This document shows, one piece after another, positions 1-6,380 of a stretch of 7,190 bases of DNA (the stretch's first letter is position 1; each line of letters starts with the position of its first letter). The position numbers and the translations under genes were made by a program. The notes beneath the pieces were generated by a model, which ran no database searches, had not been told where the DNA came from, and saw only the letters and a program-made list of their open reading frames with translations. Source of the stretch: Alkalimonas sp. (lineage in GTDB: Bacteria > Pseudomonadota > Gammaproteobacteria > Enterobacterales > Alteromonadaceae); the NCBI GenBank assembly GCA_007117525.1, contig SKGJ01000431.1, positions 1 to 7,190 of the forward strand, given 5' to 3'.

Positions 1-702
1 CTGAGCCGCCAGTTCTTTGACCGCATCCAGATGATGGCGCTTCATGGTGCTGTTGTATTCGTCCGGGTTAAACTCCGGGATCTCAATAGCAATGTTGACC
101 GGGGTACCGGGGTAGGCATTGACCAGATGGATGTCGGCAGACAGCATGCCAGCGACAGCTTTGGCTTTGTTGATTAAGCGGCTGTTGAGCGATTTGTGGT
201 AATCCTGCTCGCTGCCGGCATTGACGGCCACCAGCACGTTGCCGCCTTCTGGCCAGTCGTGGTCTTTTACCAGCAACACCGGGCAGGGGCACTTGCGCAG
301 AATGTGCCAGTCGGTCGGGGTAAAAATCATCGATTTCAGCACATCGTGATCGTGAGTGCCTTTAACCACCATGTCGTAGCCTTCATCCAGCACGGCTTTG
401 ACGATGGCTTCGAAGGGGCGGTTGTGCCATTCGACATGAATATCGATCACCAGGCCTTTGTCGCGATAAGGGGCAACCAGCTCGCTGATCCACAGCTCGC
501 GGTCCTTGATCACCGCCTGACGCATCGATTCCCGCTCTTCGCCGGACAGCATGGTGGTCATTTCGTAGGAAAAATCGTAAATCGACAAGAAGGCAGTTAA
601 GCTGCAATCCTGATAACGGGCATACTCGACGGCACGGTTTAACGCCTTTTGCTGCTCGGTAGTGGGATCAATCACCACCATGATGTGTTGAGGTTTGGAC
701 AC
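1..702 (-). CDS. uspE: Universal stress protein UspE, 3' end outside the window
   Basis: This is the N-terminal 234 residues of a tandem-domain universal stress protein; the family member in E. coli is about 316 residues, so roughly 80 are missing beyond the left edge. The frame stays open to base 1. The reading begins VSKPQHIMVVIDPTTEQQ and contains stretches I recognise as UspE-specific, namely YDFSYEMTT near residue 43, WHNRPFEAI near 92, IFTPTDWH followed by LRKCPCPVLLVKD near 125-145, and AYPGTPVNIAIEIPEF near 198-213. The first Usp domain covers about residues 5-145 and the second starts near 153. The start is GTG at 702-700, chosen because AAAGGAG lies 7 bases upstream and the family N-terminus aligns there. 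UspE is a cytoplasmic stress protein linked in E. coli to stress resistance, motility and aggregation; its biochemical action is poorly defined. It lies downstream of fnr, as in E. coli. Confidence 0.93.
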   Translation of the reverse strand, partial: MSKPQHIMVVIDPTTEQQKALNRAVEYARYQDCSLTAFLSIYDFSYEMTTMLSGEERESMRQAVIKDRELWISELVAPYRDKGLVIDIHVEWHNRPFEAIVKAVLDEGYDMVVKGTHDHDVLKSMIFTPTDWHILRKCPCPVLLVKDHDWPEGGNVLVAVNAGSEQDYHKSLNSRLINKAKAVAGMLSADIHLVNAYPGTPVNIAIEIPEFNPDEYNSTMKRHHLDAVKELAAQ

Positions 703-709
703 GGGAACG

Positions 710-716
710 CTCCTTT
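710..716 (-). promoter_or_regulatory. Ribosome binding site deciding the uspE GTG start
   Basis: On the minus strand the sequence reads AAAGGAG followed by 7 bases and then GTG at 702. This strong Shine-Dalgarno match supports a GTG start for uspE. There is no in-frame ATG that would give the expected UspE N-terminus; the first internal ATG, in HIMVV, would remove the start of the first beta strand. Confidence 0.8.
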
Positions 717-735
717 GGTGCTTTGCCTGATTATC

Positions 736-769
736 AGTGTAGACAAAAAAAAGGAGCTTGCCGAGTCAA
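736..769 (-). promoter_or_regulatory. Possible uspE promoter region
   Basis: In the 119-base gap between fnr and uspE the minus strand carries a good -35-like TTGACT (769-764). A 17-base spacer leads to TTGTCT (746-741), a poor -10. A better -10-like TACACT (741-736) lies 22 bases away, which is too far for a standard sigma-70 promoter. A T8 run (752-745) lies between the elements. A short palindrome CTGATAATCAG (737-727) follows and could be an operator or chance. The evidence is only sequence resemblance, so the exact promoter is uncertain. Confidence 0.25.
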
Positions 770-785
770 AAACATGCGGTGCATC

Positions 786-816
786 AAACAGAAAGCGAAT
801 AAATTGCTTTCTGTTT
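786..816 (-). terminator. Hairpin downstream of fnr, probable terminator
   Basis: A perfect 11-base inverted repeat (786-796 with 806-816; AAACAGAAAGC and GCTTTCTGTTT on the minus strand) encloses a 9-base AT-rich loop. It begins only 5 bases after the fnr stop codon. The right arm ends in TTT but the following bases are GATGC, so the U tract is short. The stem is also AT-rich. It may therefore be a leaky terminator or an mRNA 3'-end stabiliser. Its position between fnr and uspE suggests it separates the two transcripts. Confidence 0.5.
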
Positions 817-821
817 CTGCC

Positions 822-1538
822 CTAGCTGGCGATACCGGCCATGCCGCCTAATGCCGCCAGCGCCTGCTGATTTTTGATGGTAATGAACTTGCCATCGACA
901 TGGATCAGGGTTTCTTTGTGAAAGCGCCCCAGCAAACGGCTGATGGTTTCGACCGTTAACCCCAGGTAGTTGCCAATTTCACCACGCGTCATGGTCAGAC
1001 GGAACTCTTTGCCGGAAAAGCCGCGGCTATGAAAGCGCTGCGCCAGATTGGTTAAGAAGGCGGCCAGCTTTTCTTCGGCATTTTTGCGGTTGAGCAGCAG
1101 CATCAGTTGCTGATCGGCAGAAATGTCCTGACTCATCAAGCGCATCAATTGCTGGCGTAGCTTGGGAAGCTGACCCAGCAGTTGTTCAAGGTTGTTGTAG
1201 GGGATTTCACAGACCATGGCGGTTTCCAGCGCCTGGGCATAACTGACATGCTGCTCGGTGTTGATGGCTTCAAATCCCAGCACATCCCCCGGCAAATGAA
1301 AGCCGGTGATTTGCTCTTCACCTTGCTCGGTCAAGGTAAAGGTTTTAAAGGAGCCGGTGCGAAGAGCGTACAGCGCCTGGAAAGGGCGGCCTGCCTCATA
1401 GAGGTAATCGCCTTTGTGCAGTGGCTTTTTACGTTGAATGATGTCATCGAGCGTGTCCAGCTCGCTGTCATTGAGGGTAAAAGGCAAGCAAAGCTGGCTG
1501 AAGCCACAATCTTGGCAGTTGATTGATGAGTGCGCCAT
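822..1538 (-). CDS. fnr: Oxygen-sensing transcription regulator FNR
   Basis: A 238-residue Crp/Fnr-family regulator, close in length to E. coli FNR (250), with an N-terminus 12 residues shorter. The four [4Fe-4S] ligands are present: C8, C11 and C17 (C-x2-C-x5-C), plus C110 in the effector domain. These match E. coli C20, C23, C29 and C122 with a constant offset of 12. The cyclic-nucleotide-like beta roll runs to about residue 115 and the dimerisation helix to about 150, with I139 and D142 equivalent to E. coli I151 and D154. The helix-turn-helix carries [15 protein letters not shown] (residues 192-206) with E197, S200 and R201, the bases-reading triad of TTGAT-type sites. So it should bind FNR boxes when oxygen is low. 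The start at 1538 has only a weak Shine-Dalgarno (GGATG). It lies 34 bases after the TauE-type gene and may be read from the upstream unit as well as from its own promoter. I saw no clear TTGAT-N4-ATCAA site in the window. The Pseudomonas equivalent is named anr. Confidence 0.96.
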   Translation of the reverse strand: MAHSSINCQDCGFSQLCLPFTLNDSELDTLDDIIQRKKPLHKGDYLYEAGRPFQALYALRTGSFKTFTLTEQGEEQITGFHLPGDVLGFEAINTEQHVSYAQALETAMVCEIPYNNLEQLLGQLPKLRQQLMRLMSQDISADQQLMLLLNRKNAEEKLAAFLTNLAQRFHSRGFSGKEFRLTMTRGEIGNYLGLTVETISRLLGRFHKETLIHVDGKFITIKNQQALAALGGMAGIAS

Positions 1539-1572
1539 ACGACATCCATTTTGTAGCTGTAATGGTGATAGC

Positions 1573-2250
1573 TTAAAAAACTAGCCGCGCCAAGGCAAGA
1601 TAAACCGTATAAAAACCGTAAGCTGCCAGCAAAGACGCCGTGCCGTAGCGAAACCAGAGTTGCTGCTTTAACTGATTGAGTCGCTCGGCCAGAGTGGCGG
1701 TCAGTAAAATAGCTGGCAAGGTGCCAAGGCCAAAGGCCAGCATAATGCCAGCGCCAGCCAGGGCGCTGCCACTGGCCAGGCTCCAGCTCAGGGTGCTGTA
1801 CACCAGACCGCAGGGCAGCCAGCCCCAGCATAAACCATAGCCGAAGGCTTTTAGCGGCGTATTCAGCGGCACCAGCCGGCTGCTGAGTGGCTGAATGCGA
1901 CGCCACAGATGTTGACCAATTCGTTCCAGATACAGCAGTAATGTAGAGATTCTGGCAATGTAAAGCGCCATGGTGATCAACAATAAACCGGCCAGCAGGC
2001 GCAACCACAGCATGGAGGCACCAGTTAGTTGCAAGGCAACCACGCCAAAATAGCCGACCAAAGCGCCGAAAAAAGCGTAGCTGGTCAACCGGCCCAAGCT
2101 AAGCAGCAGTTGAAACAGCAAGCGCCGGCGGCTGGAGATGCCCGGCATCGACAATTGCAAGGCCGCCACGATGCCACCGCACATCACCAGGCAGTGACTG
2201 CTGCCGACCAGACCAATCAGCAGGGCCGCGGCCAAATCAGCTGGGATCAT
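1573..2250 (-). CDS. TauE/SafE-family (DsbD_2-like) membrane protein linked to cbb3 oxidase maturation genes
   Basis: A 225-residue, very hydrophobic protein with about six or seven membrane segments. Two motifs stand out: [11 protein letters not shown] at residues 16-26 (H19, C20, M23, C24) and [14 protein letters not shown] at 139-152 (C141, P146, C147). These are typical of the family annotated as sulfite exporter TauE/SafE or cytochrome c biogenesis transmembrane region (DsbD_2). Each motif sits early in one half of the protein, which suggests an internal duplication. The start at 2250 is preferred over an upstream ATG at 2325: AAGG lies 6 bases before it, the first helix begins directly after it, and the longer version adds a basic, non-membrane stretch read out of frame through ccoS with no Shine-Dalgarno. 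It overlaps ccoS by 14 bases and lies just before fnr. The function is not established. From context I infer a role in copper or thiol handling for oxidase assembly rather than sulfite export. Confidence 0.85.
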   Translation of the reverse strand: MIPADLAAALLIGLVGSSHCLVMCGGIVAALQLSMPGISSRRRLLFQLLLSLGRLTSYAFFGALVGYFGVVALQLTGASMLWLRLLAGLLLITMALYIARISTLLLYLERIGQHLWRRIQPLSSRLVPLNTPLKAFGYGLCWGWLPCGLVYSTLSWSLASGSALAGAGIMLAFGLGTLPAILLTATLAERLNQLKQQLWFRYGTASLLAAYGFYTVYLALARLVF

Positions 2251-2452
2251 TCGATGCCTTGTTTTCTGAGGTGTTGCCCTTAGGCTTGTTGGCTTGCTCG
2301 GTCGGGGGCGTTGGCTCCTCATCAAATAAGATGCTAAAGCCTTGTTTATCCAAATCTTCGAATTGTTTGTTGCGCACAGCCCAGAAGAAAATAACCAGTC
2401 CCACCATCACGAACAACACCGCAATCGGGATCAGCACATAAATCACACTCAT
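2237..2452 (-). CDS. ccoS: cbb3 oxidase assembly protein CcoS (FixS)
   Basis: A 71-residue small membrane protein. Residues 3-24 form the single membrane helix, followed by FWAVRNKQFEDLDKQGFSIL (residues 23-42) and then FDEEP. The FWAV...QFxDL...ILFD pattern is the signature of the CcoS/FixS family. The family is often about 45-70 residues; here the tail after residue 47 is long, charged and Pro/Asn/Lys-rich. In Rhodobacter capsulatus CcoS is needed to obtain an active cbb3 oxidase, with heme and copper cofactors affected in its absence. Its start overlaps the ccoI stop in an ATGA (2452-2449), so it is probably translated by coupling to ccoI. Confidence 0.94.
   Translation of the reverse strand: MSVIYVLIPIAVLFVMVGLVIFFWAVRNKQFEDLDKQGFSILFDEEPTPPTEQANKPKGNTSENKASNDPS
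2257..2260 (-). promoter_or_regulatory. Ribosome binding site deciding the TauE/SafE gene start
   Basis: The minus strand reads CAAGG, then 6 bases, then ATG at 2250. It lies inside the 3' end of ccoS and supports the 225-residue form over the 250-residue form. Confidence 0.55.
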
Positions 2453-4842
2453 GATTTCAGCAACCTCAATGAGTTGGACACCACCAGTACCGAGCTGAAG
2501 GACATCCCCAGCACCGCGATGTAGGGCGTCACCAGTCCCACCACCGCCAGTGGAATAATAATCAGGTTGTAGCCTACCGACCAGGCGAGGTTTTGTCGAA
2601 TGGTCCGTGCCGTTTGCTCACCGCCAGCCAACAAAGTTTGCAGCAAGCTTAAGTCGTTGCGTAAAATCAGCACATCGGCCTGGTTCTTAGCCAGATCGGT
2701 GCCGCCTTGCAGGGTGACAGAGACATCGGCGGCATGAAAGCAGGCACTGTCATTGATGCCATCGCCGACCATCATCAGCTGCTCAGAGTCCTGTTTTAAC
2801 TGCTGAAGTACGGCCACCTTACGCTCTGGGCTGCAGCCTTTTTCCAGCCAGTCAAAACCAAGCTCGGCGGCTACCCGGTCGGCCTGCTGCGAGCTGTCCC
2901 CGGTCAGTAAGCCAAGGGTAAAGCCGCGCTGCTTTAACTGGCTAAGCAAAGCGGGAACCTCGGGCCGGATTTCGTCCTCCAGCTCAATGGCCGCCAGCAG
3001 CTGCTGGTTCAAGCAGACATAGACCATCGCATCCGGTGCTGCGCTAAGCTGACAGAAGTCGGCATTGCCCACCCGAAGATCCTGCTGCTGATAGCGACCG
3101 GAAATACCGGCACCTATGTGGATCTGCACATCGTCAAGCGGCAGCTCCTCGGTCAGCCAGGGCTGGAAAGCTTTGCCTATCGGGTGCTCGGAGTGACGCT
3201 CCAGATTGGCCACCAGGTTCAGCAGCTGCTCTTTGCGCCAGTCGGGTTGAAACAACTGCACCTGATGCACGCTAAAACGGCCCTGGGTTAAGGTGCCGGT
3301 TTTATCAAAGACGATTTGGCTGAGATTCGGCAACTGGTCCAGCACCTGATTGTTTTTAATTAAAATGTGCTTGCGGTTGAGCTGCGCCAGCGAGCAGGTA
3401 ATGGCCGTCGGGGTGGCCAGCGCCAGTGCGCAGGGGCAGGTGGCCACCAGTACCGACAAGGTGACCCAAAAAGCCCGGCTGGCATCGATCCAGAAAAACC
3501 AGACCAAAAAGGTGGCCAGAGCAATCAGCAGCAGCCGTTCGACAAAGTACTGCGCCAGCTCGTCGGTTTTTTCCGCCAGTTTGGGTTTTTGATTGAGGGT
3601 TGCCTGTTGCAACTGAATGATCTGGCCCAGCCGCGATAGTGCCAGTGGCTGAGTCACCTGCACCTGCAAGACACCATCGTGATTGACGCTGCCTGCCAGC
3701 ACTGAGCTGCCGCACCCTTTGGCAATGGGCTGGTACTCGCCGGTCAACATCGATTCATCAACGCTGCTGGTGCCGGCTATCACCTCACCGTCGGCCGGCA
3801 GGGTTTCACCGGCTTTGACCAGAATGCAATCGCCCGGTTGCAGCCGCCTGGCCGAGGTACTCTGTGGCTGACCATCAATCAGCTGGGTGGCGGTTACCGG
3901 CATAATTTTTAACAGATTGCTGGTGGCATCGCGAGCCTTGGCCCTGGCCCGGTATTCAAAGAATTTGCCGAGCTGCAGGAAAAACACAAACATGCAGACC
4001 GACTCAAAATAGACTTCACCGCTTTCAGTCAGGGTGGCATAAGCCGAGGCAAAGTAGGTGTAGTAGATGGCCAGACTTACCGGCACATCCATGTTCATTT
4101 TGCGGTTGATGATGCTGCGCCAGGCACTGGTAACAAAGGGCAGGGCGGCATAAAAAGCCACCGGAGTGGTCAGCAGCATGCTGATCCAGCGCAGGTAATC
4201 CTGATGCTCAGGGTCGATGCCAGTCCATTCGCCAAAATACAGCGCCACGGCCAGCATCATCACTTGCAAGGAAAGAATGCCGGACACTGCCAGCCGTTTT
4301 AAGTAGCGGCCCAGTTCGGCTTTGTAGAGGTGTTCTTCTTCATCGGCGGCGAAGGGACTGGCCTGATAACCGAGCTGCGCGATCTGCTGCAATATCTGAC
4401 TGAGCTTCAGCCGCTCAGGCTGCCAGCTGATTAAGGCACGTTGGGTGCCGGAATTGACACTGATGCTGGCAAGGCCCGGCAACTGTTTTAAGCGGCGTTC
4501 AATCAACCAGGCGCAGGCGGCGCAACTGATGCCGCTTATCGACAATTCGATGCTGTGTAGTTCGCCTTCCTGACTGGCCAGATCGGCCAGCACGTCCGGG
4601 CTGTCAAAGCTGGCCAGCTCCTCGGCCAGATCCGCCGGCATGGCGTCGGCTTTGGTGGCTGGCTCGGTGCGGAAGCGGTAATAATCGCCCAGCCCTTGCT
4701 GAATGATGGTGTCGGCCACCGCATGGCAGCCGGCACAACAAAAGGTGCGTGTTTGTGCTTCAAATTCCAGCACAAAGTCCTGGCCGGTCAGGACCGGCTC
4801 ATGGCAGTGAAAGCAGCGCTCGGCAGGCATACTGGACGACAT
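2449..4842 (-). CDS. ccoI: Copper-transporting P1B-type ATPase CcoI (FixI/CopA2 type)
   Basis: A full-length 797-residue P1B-ATPase. In order it has an N-terminal Cys-rich domain (C10-x2-C13, then FCCAGC with C35, C36, C39), a heavy-metal-associated domain with GISCAAC (C107, C110), and eight predicted membrane helices. The actuator has TGE at 367-369. The metal-site CPC is at 469-471. The phosphorylation site DKTGT starts at D513. The nucleotide domain has SEHPIG (H553, P554), TGD at 647-649 and GDGIND at 693-698. YN (758-759) and M780xxSS (S783, S784) in the last two helices complete the copper site. FixI/CopA2 pumps export Cu(I) slowly from the cytoplasm for loading into the CuB centre of CcoN rather than for copper detoxification; the Cys-rich extra N-terminal domain and the ccoH-ccoS context support that subtype. 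The start follows the ccoH stop by 6 bases (CCCCCG), leaving no Shine-Dalgarno, so coupled translation is likely; M5 is a possible alternative start. Confidence 0.96.
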   Translation of the reverse strand: MSSSMPAERCFHCHEPVLTGQDFVLEFEAQTRTFCCAGCHAVADTIIQQGLGDYYRFRTEPATKADAMPADLAEELASFDSPDVLADLASQEGELHSIELSISGISCAACAWLIERRLKQLPGLASISVNSGTQRALISWQPERLKLSQILQQIAQLGYQASPFAADEEEHLYKAELGRYLKRLAVSGILSLQVMMLAVALYFGEWTGIDPEHQDYLRWISMLLTTPVAFYAALPFVTSAWRSIINRKMNMDVPVSLAIYYTYFASAYATLTESGEVYFESVCMFVFFLQLGKFFEYRARAKARDATSNLLKIMPVTATQLIDGQPQSTSARRLQPGDCILVKAGETLPADGEVIAGTSSVDESMLTGEYQPIAKGCGSSVLAGSVNHDGVLQVQVTQPLALSRLGQIIQLQQATLNQKPKLAEKTDELAQYFVERLLLIALATFLVWFFWIDASRAFWVTLSVLVATCPCALALATPTAITCSLAQLNRKHILIKNNQVLDQLPNLSQIVFDKTGTLTQGRFSVHQVQLFQPDWRKEQLLNLVANLERHSEHPIGKAFQPWLTEELPLDDVQIHIGAGISGRYQQQDLRVGNADFCQLSAAPDAMVYVCLNQQLLAAIELEDEIRPEVPALLSQLKQRGFTLGLLTGDSSQQADRVAAELGFDWLEKGCSPERKVAVLQQLKQDSEQLMMVGDGINDSACFHAADVSVTLQGGTDLAKNQADVLILRNDLSLLQTLLAGGEQTARTIRQNLAWSVGYNLIIIPLAVVGLVTPYIAVLGMSFSSVLVVSNSLRLLKS

Positions 4843-4848
4843 CGGGGG

Positions 4849-5334
4849 TTAGTAGCCTAACCTGACTTCTTGCTCGGTCGGCACGTCCAGAGTTACGCGC
4901 AAGCGCCACTCTTTGCTGTCATCCGACACCACCAGACGAAAGCGTCCACTGGGGGTATGGGGCAGGGTAGCGACATACAACAGCTCGCCGCTGCGCTCGG
5001 CCACCACCTCAAAATCGTGTGCCCCTAAGGTGGTGTGATGAAAGTCCAGATGCAGGGTTTCATCCAGCACCGCATTTTCGGCAAAACGCACTACGGCTCT
5101 GTTGCCAATCACCAGCACATGTGCTTCCAGGTTACGCAGCGCGGCTTCGCGGTACAGCTCCAGCCGGTTGTTGATGGTGCGGCCTTCACGGTAGTAATCA
5201 TCGACCACCATTTCCGGTTGGTTCTGCATCATCACATGAAAGGCCCAGCCACCGCGGATAAAGGCAATCAGTGGGATCAGGATCAGGATCCAGGGCCAGA
5301 GTTGCTTGTACCAGGGTTGTGTATCCAGTTGCAT
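4849..5334 (-). CDS. ccoH: cbb3 oxidase maturation protein CcoH (FixH)
   Basis: A 161-residue protein with one N-terminal membrane helix (about residues 12-33) and a periplasmic domain. The family hallmark follows the helix: MVVDDYYREGRTINNRLE at residues 42-59. The rest is predicted beta-rich and ends ...TEQEVRLGY. FixH/CcoH proteins are integral membrane factors that associate with the assembling cbb3 oxidase and stay with it in some species. The ATG at 5334 is chosen because GAGGA lies 7 bases upstream. A longer frame opens at 5397, but its extra 21 residues would be read through the hairpin at 5352-5377 and have no family resemblance. The gene follows ccoP by 65 bases and precedes ccoI by 6. 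Confidence 0.93.
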   Translation of the reverse strand: MQLDTQPWYKQLWPWILILIPLIAFIRGGWAFHVMMQNQPEMVVDDYYREGRTINNRLELYREAALRNLEAHVLVIGNRAVVRFAENAVLDETLHLDFHHTTLGAHDFEVVAERSGELLYVATLPHTPSGRFRLVVSDDSKEWRLRVTLDVPTEQEVRLGY

Positions 5335-5341
5335 CGAAGAA

Positions 5342-5346
5342 TCCTC
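5342..5346 (-). promoter_or_regulatory. Ribosome binding site deciding the ccoH start
   Basis: The minus strand reads GAGGA, then 7 bases, then ATG at 5334. It lies just after the hairpin, so translation begins downstream of that structure and not at the upstream in-frame ATG at 5397. Confidence 0.75.
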
Positions 5347-5348
5347 GT

Positions 5349-5377
5349 AAAAATAAACCCCGCAGCCGGGGTTTATT
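5349..5377 (-). terminator. Intrinsic-terminator-like hairpin between ccoP and ccoH
   Basis: On the minus strand a perfect 11-base stem (5377-5367 with 5362-5352, AATAAACCCCG and CGGGGTTTATT) encloses a 4-base loop GCTG. A TTTTT run (5353-5349) overlaps the foot of the stem. The GC-rich upper stem, tight loop and T run are typical of a Rho-independent terminator. It lies 22 bases past the ccoP stop. It probably ends or attenuates the ccoNOQP transcript, letting less mRNA through to the assembly genes. No clear separate promoter is seen between it and ccoH. Confidence 0.72.
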
Positions 5378-5399
5378 CTAACCTGAAATGGGACCAAAA

Positions 5400-6380
5400 T
5401 CAGTTTTGTTTCGGCGGCTCAGGGTTGGACAGCCGATAAACGTAGGCGGTCAGAATATGCACCTTGTCTTCACCCAGGGTATGGCGGAAGGCTGGCATTT
5501 CACCAAAGCGGCCCTGCACCAGCGTTTCGGTAATATCGGCCGCTGAACCACCGTACAACCAGATGTTGTTGGTCAGGTTGGGCGCGCCAAAGGGCAGGTT
5601 GTGCGCCACACTGCCTTTGCCATCAATGCCATGGCAGGCTGCGCACATGCCAAACTGTGCTTTGCCGGCTTCGGCATCGCGCTGATTGACGGTACGGCCC
5701 GACAAGCTCAGCACATAGGCCGTCATTTCGCGAACGCCTTGCTCGCCCAGCGCATCTTTGAAACCTGGCATGGCGGCTTTGCGGCCATACAGCAAGGTTT
5801 CACGGATTTTGTCCGGCGTGCCGCCCCACTGCCAATCGTTGTTGGTCAGGTTAGGGAAACCGCGCTGGCCGCGGGCATCCGAGCCATGACACTGGGCACA
5901 GTTTTGCAGGAACAAACGCTGACCAATGCGCAGAGCATCTTCATCGTAGGCCAGATCCAGCACATCGCGCTCAGCAAACTGGCGGAACACCGGGCCATAG
6001 ACTTCATCAGCGCGGGTCATCTCGCGGTCAAGCTGCACATTGAGGCCAGCTTCACGGGCAGCAATCACCGCTTGCTCCGACTCTTCCAGCGACAAAATGC
6101 CCTGGTTGGAGCTGGTCCACTTTAAAAAGCCCTGGTAATTGCCAAGACCAGGGTAGGCGGCCAAGTACAACAAGCCCCAGGCCAGAGTGGCGTAGAACAT
6201 GTAGGTCCACCACTTAGGCAGCGGGTTGTTCAGCTCTGAGATGCCGTCGTGTTCATGGCCGGTGGTCTCGTCTTCGCTAACACCGACGTAGTTTTTCAGG
6301 TTCCAGGTAAGCAAAACAAAACAAATTACCAGAGTAACCAGTGTAAAAATAATGATCCAAGCGCTCCAGAAGCTACTCAT
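5400..6380 (-). CDS. ccoP: cbb3 cytochrome c oxidase diheme subunit CcoP
   Basis: A 326-residue membrane-anchored diheme cytochrome c. Two membrane helices lie near residues 7-25 and 57-76, joined by an acidic/His loop ending in NNPLPKWW, a conserved CcoP feature. Two c-type heme sites follow: CAQCH at 161-165 and CAACH at 246-250. Likely axial methionines are M204 (in AAMPGF) and M295 (in EMPAF). It passes electrons from soluble cytochrome c donors towards CcoO and the CcoN heme-copper site on the periplasmic side. The start at 6380 is chosen because AGGAG lies 7 bases upstream and the first helix begins directly; a longer frame from 6461 is a shadow read through ccoQ. The gene overlaps the end of ccoQ by 8 bases. 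Confidence 0.96.
   Translation of the reverse strand: MSSFWSAWIIIFTLVTLVICFVLLTWNLKNYVGVSEDETTGHEHDGISELNNPLPKWWTYMFYATLAWGLLYLAAYPGLGNYQGFLKWTSSNQGILSLEESEQAVIAAREAGLNVQLDREMTRADEVYGPVFRQFAERDVLDLAYDEDALRIGQRLFLQNCAQCHGSDARGQRGFPNLTNNDWQWGGTPDKIRETLLYGRKAAMPGFKDALGEQGVREMTAYVLSLSGRTVNQRDAEAGKAQFGMCAACHGIDGKGSVAHNLPFGAPNLTNNIWLYGGSAADITETLVQGRFGEMPAFRHTLGEDKVHILTAYVYRLSNPEPPKQN

Noticed and set aside
196..600. 134-codon plus-strand open frame opposite uspE
   Set aside because: It lies wholly antisense to a well-recognised UspE frame, has no recognisable domain and reflects the codon pattern of the opposite strand.
764..785. Possible FNR half-site TTGAT near the fnr/uspE gap (785-... on the minus strand)
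   Set aside because: Only one half matches; the partner half reads CGCAT instead of ATCAA, so it does not qualify as an FNR box.
1331..2008. 225-codon minus-strand frame spanning the end of the TauE-type gene and the start of fnr
   Set aside because: It runs in a different frame through two well-supported genes (the conserved FNR cysteines and the [10 protein letters not shown] motif), has no similarity I recognise, and crosses their junction.
2251..2325. 25-residue N-terminal extension of the TauE/SafE gene from an ATG at 2325
   Set aside because: No Shine-Dalgarno precedes it, the extension is basic and read out of frame within ccoS, and the ATG at 2250 has one and leads straight into the first helix.
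3356..3715. 119-codon minus-strand frame inside ccoI
   Set aside because: It is an alternative frame inside the conserved core of the ATPase (CPC to TGE region), rich in Gly/Ala from GC-biased codons, with no independent support.
5601..6125. 174-codon plus-strand open frame opposite ccoP
   Set aside because: It is antisense to the conserved diheme CcoP, with no family resemblance or convincing ribosome site. It is treated as a shadow.
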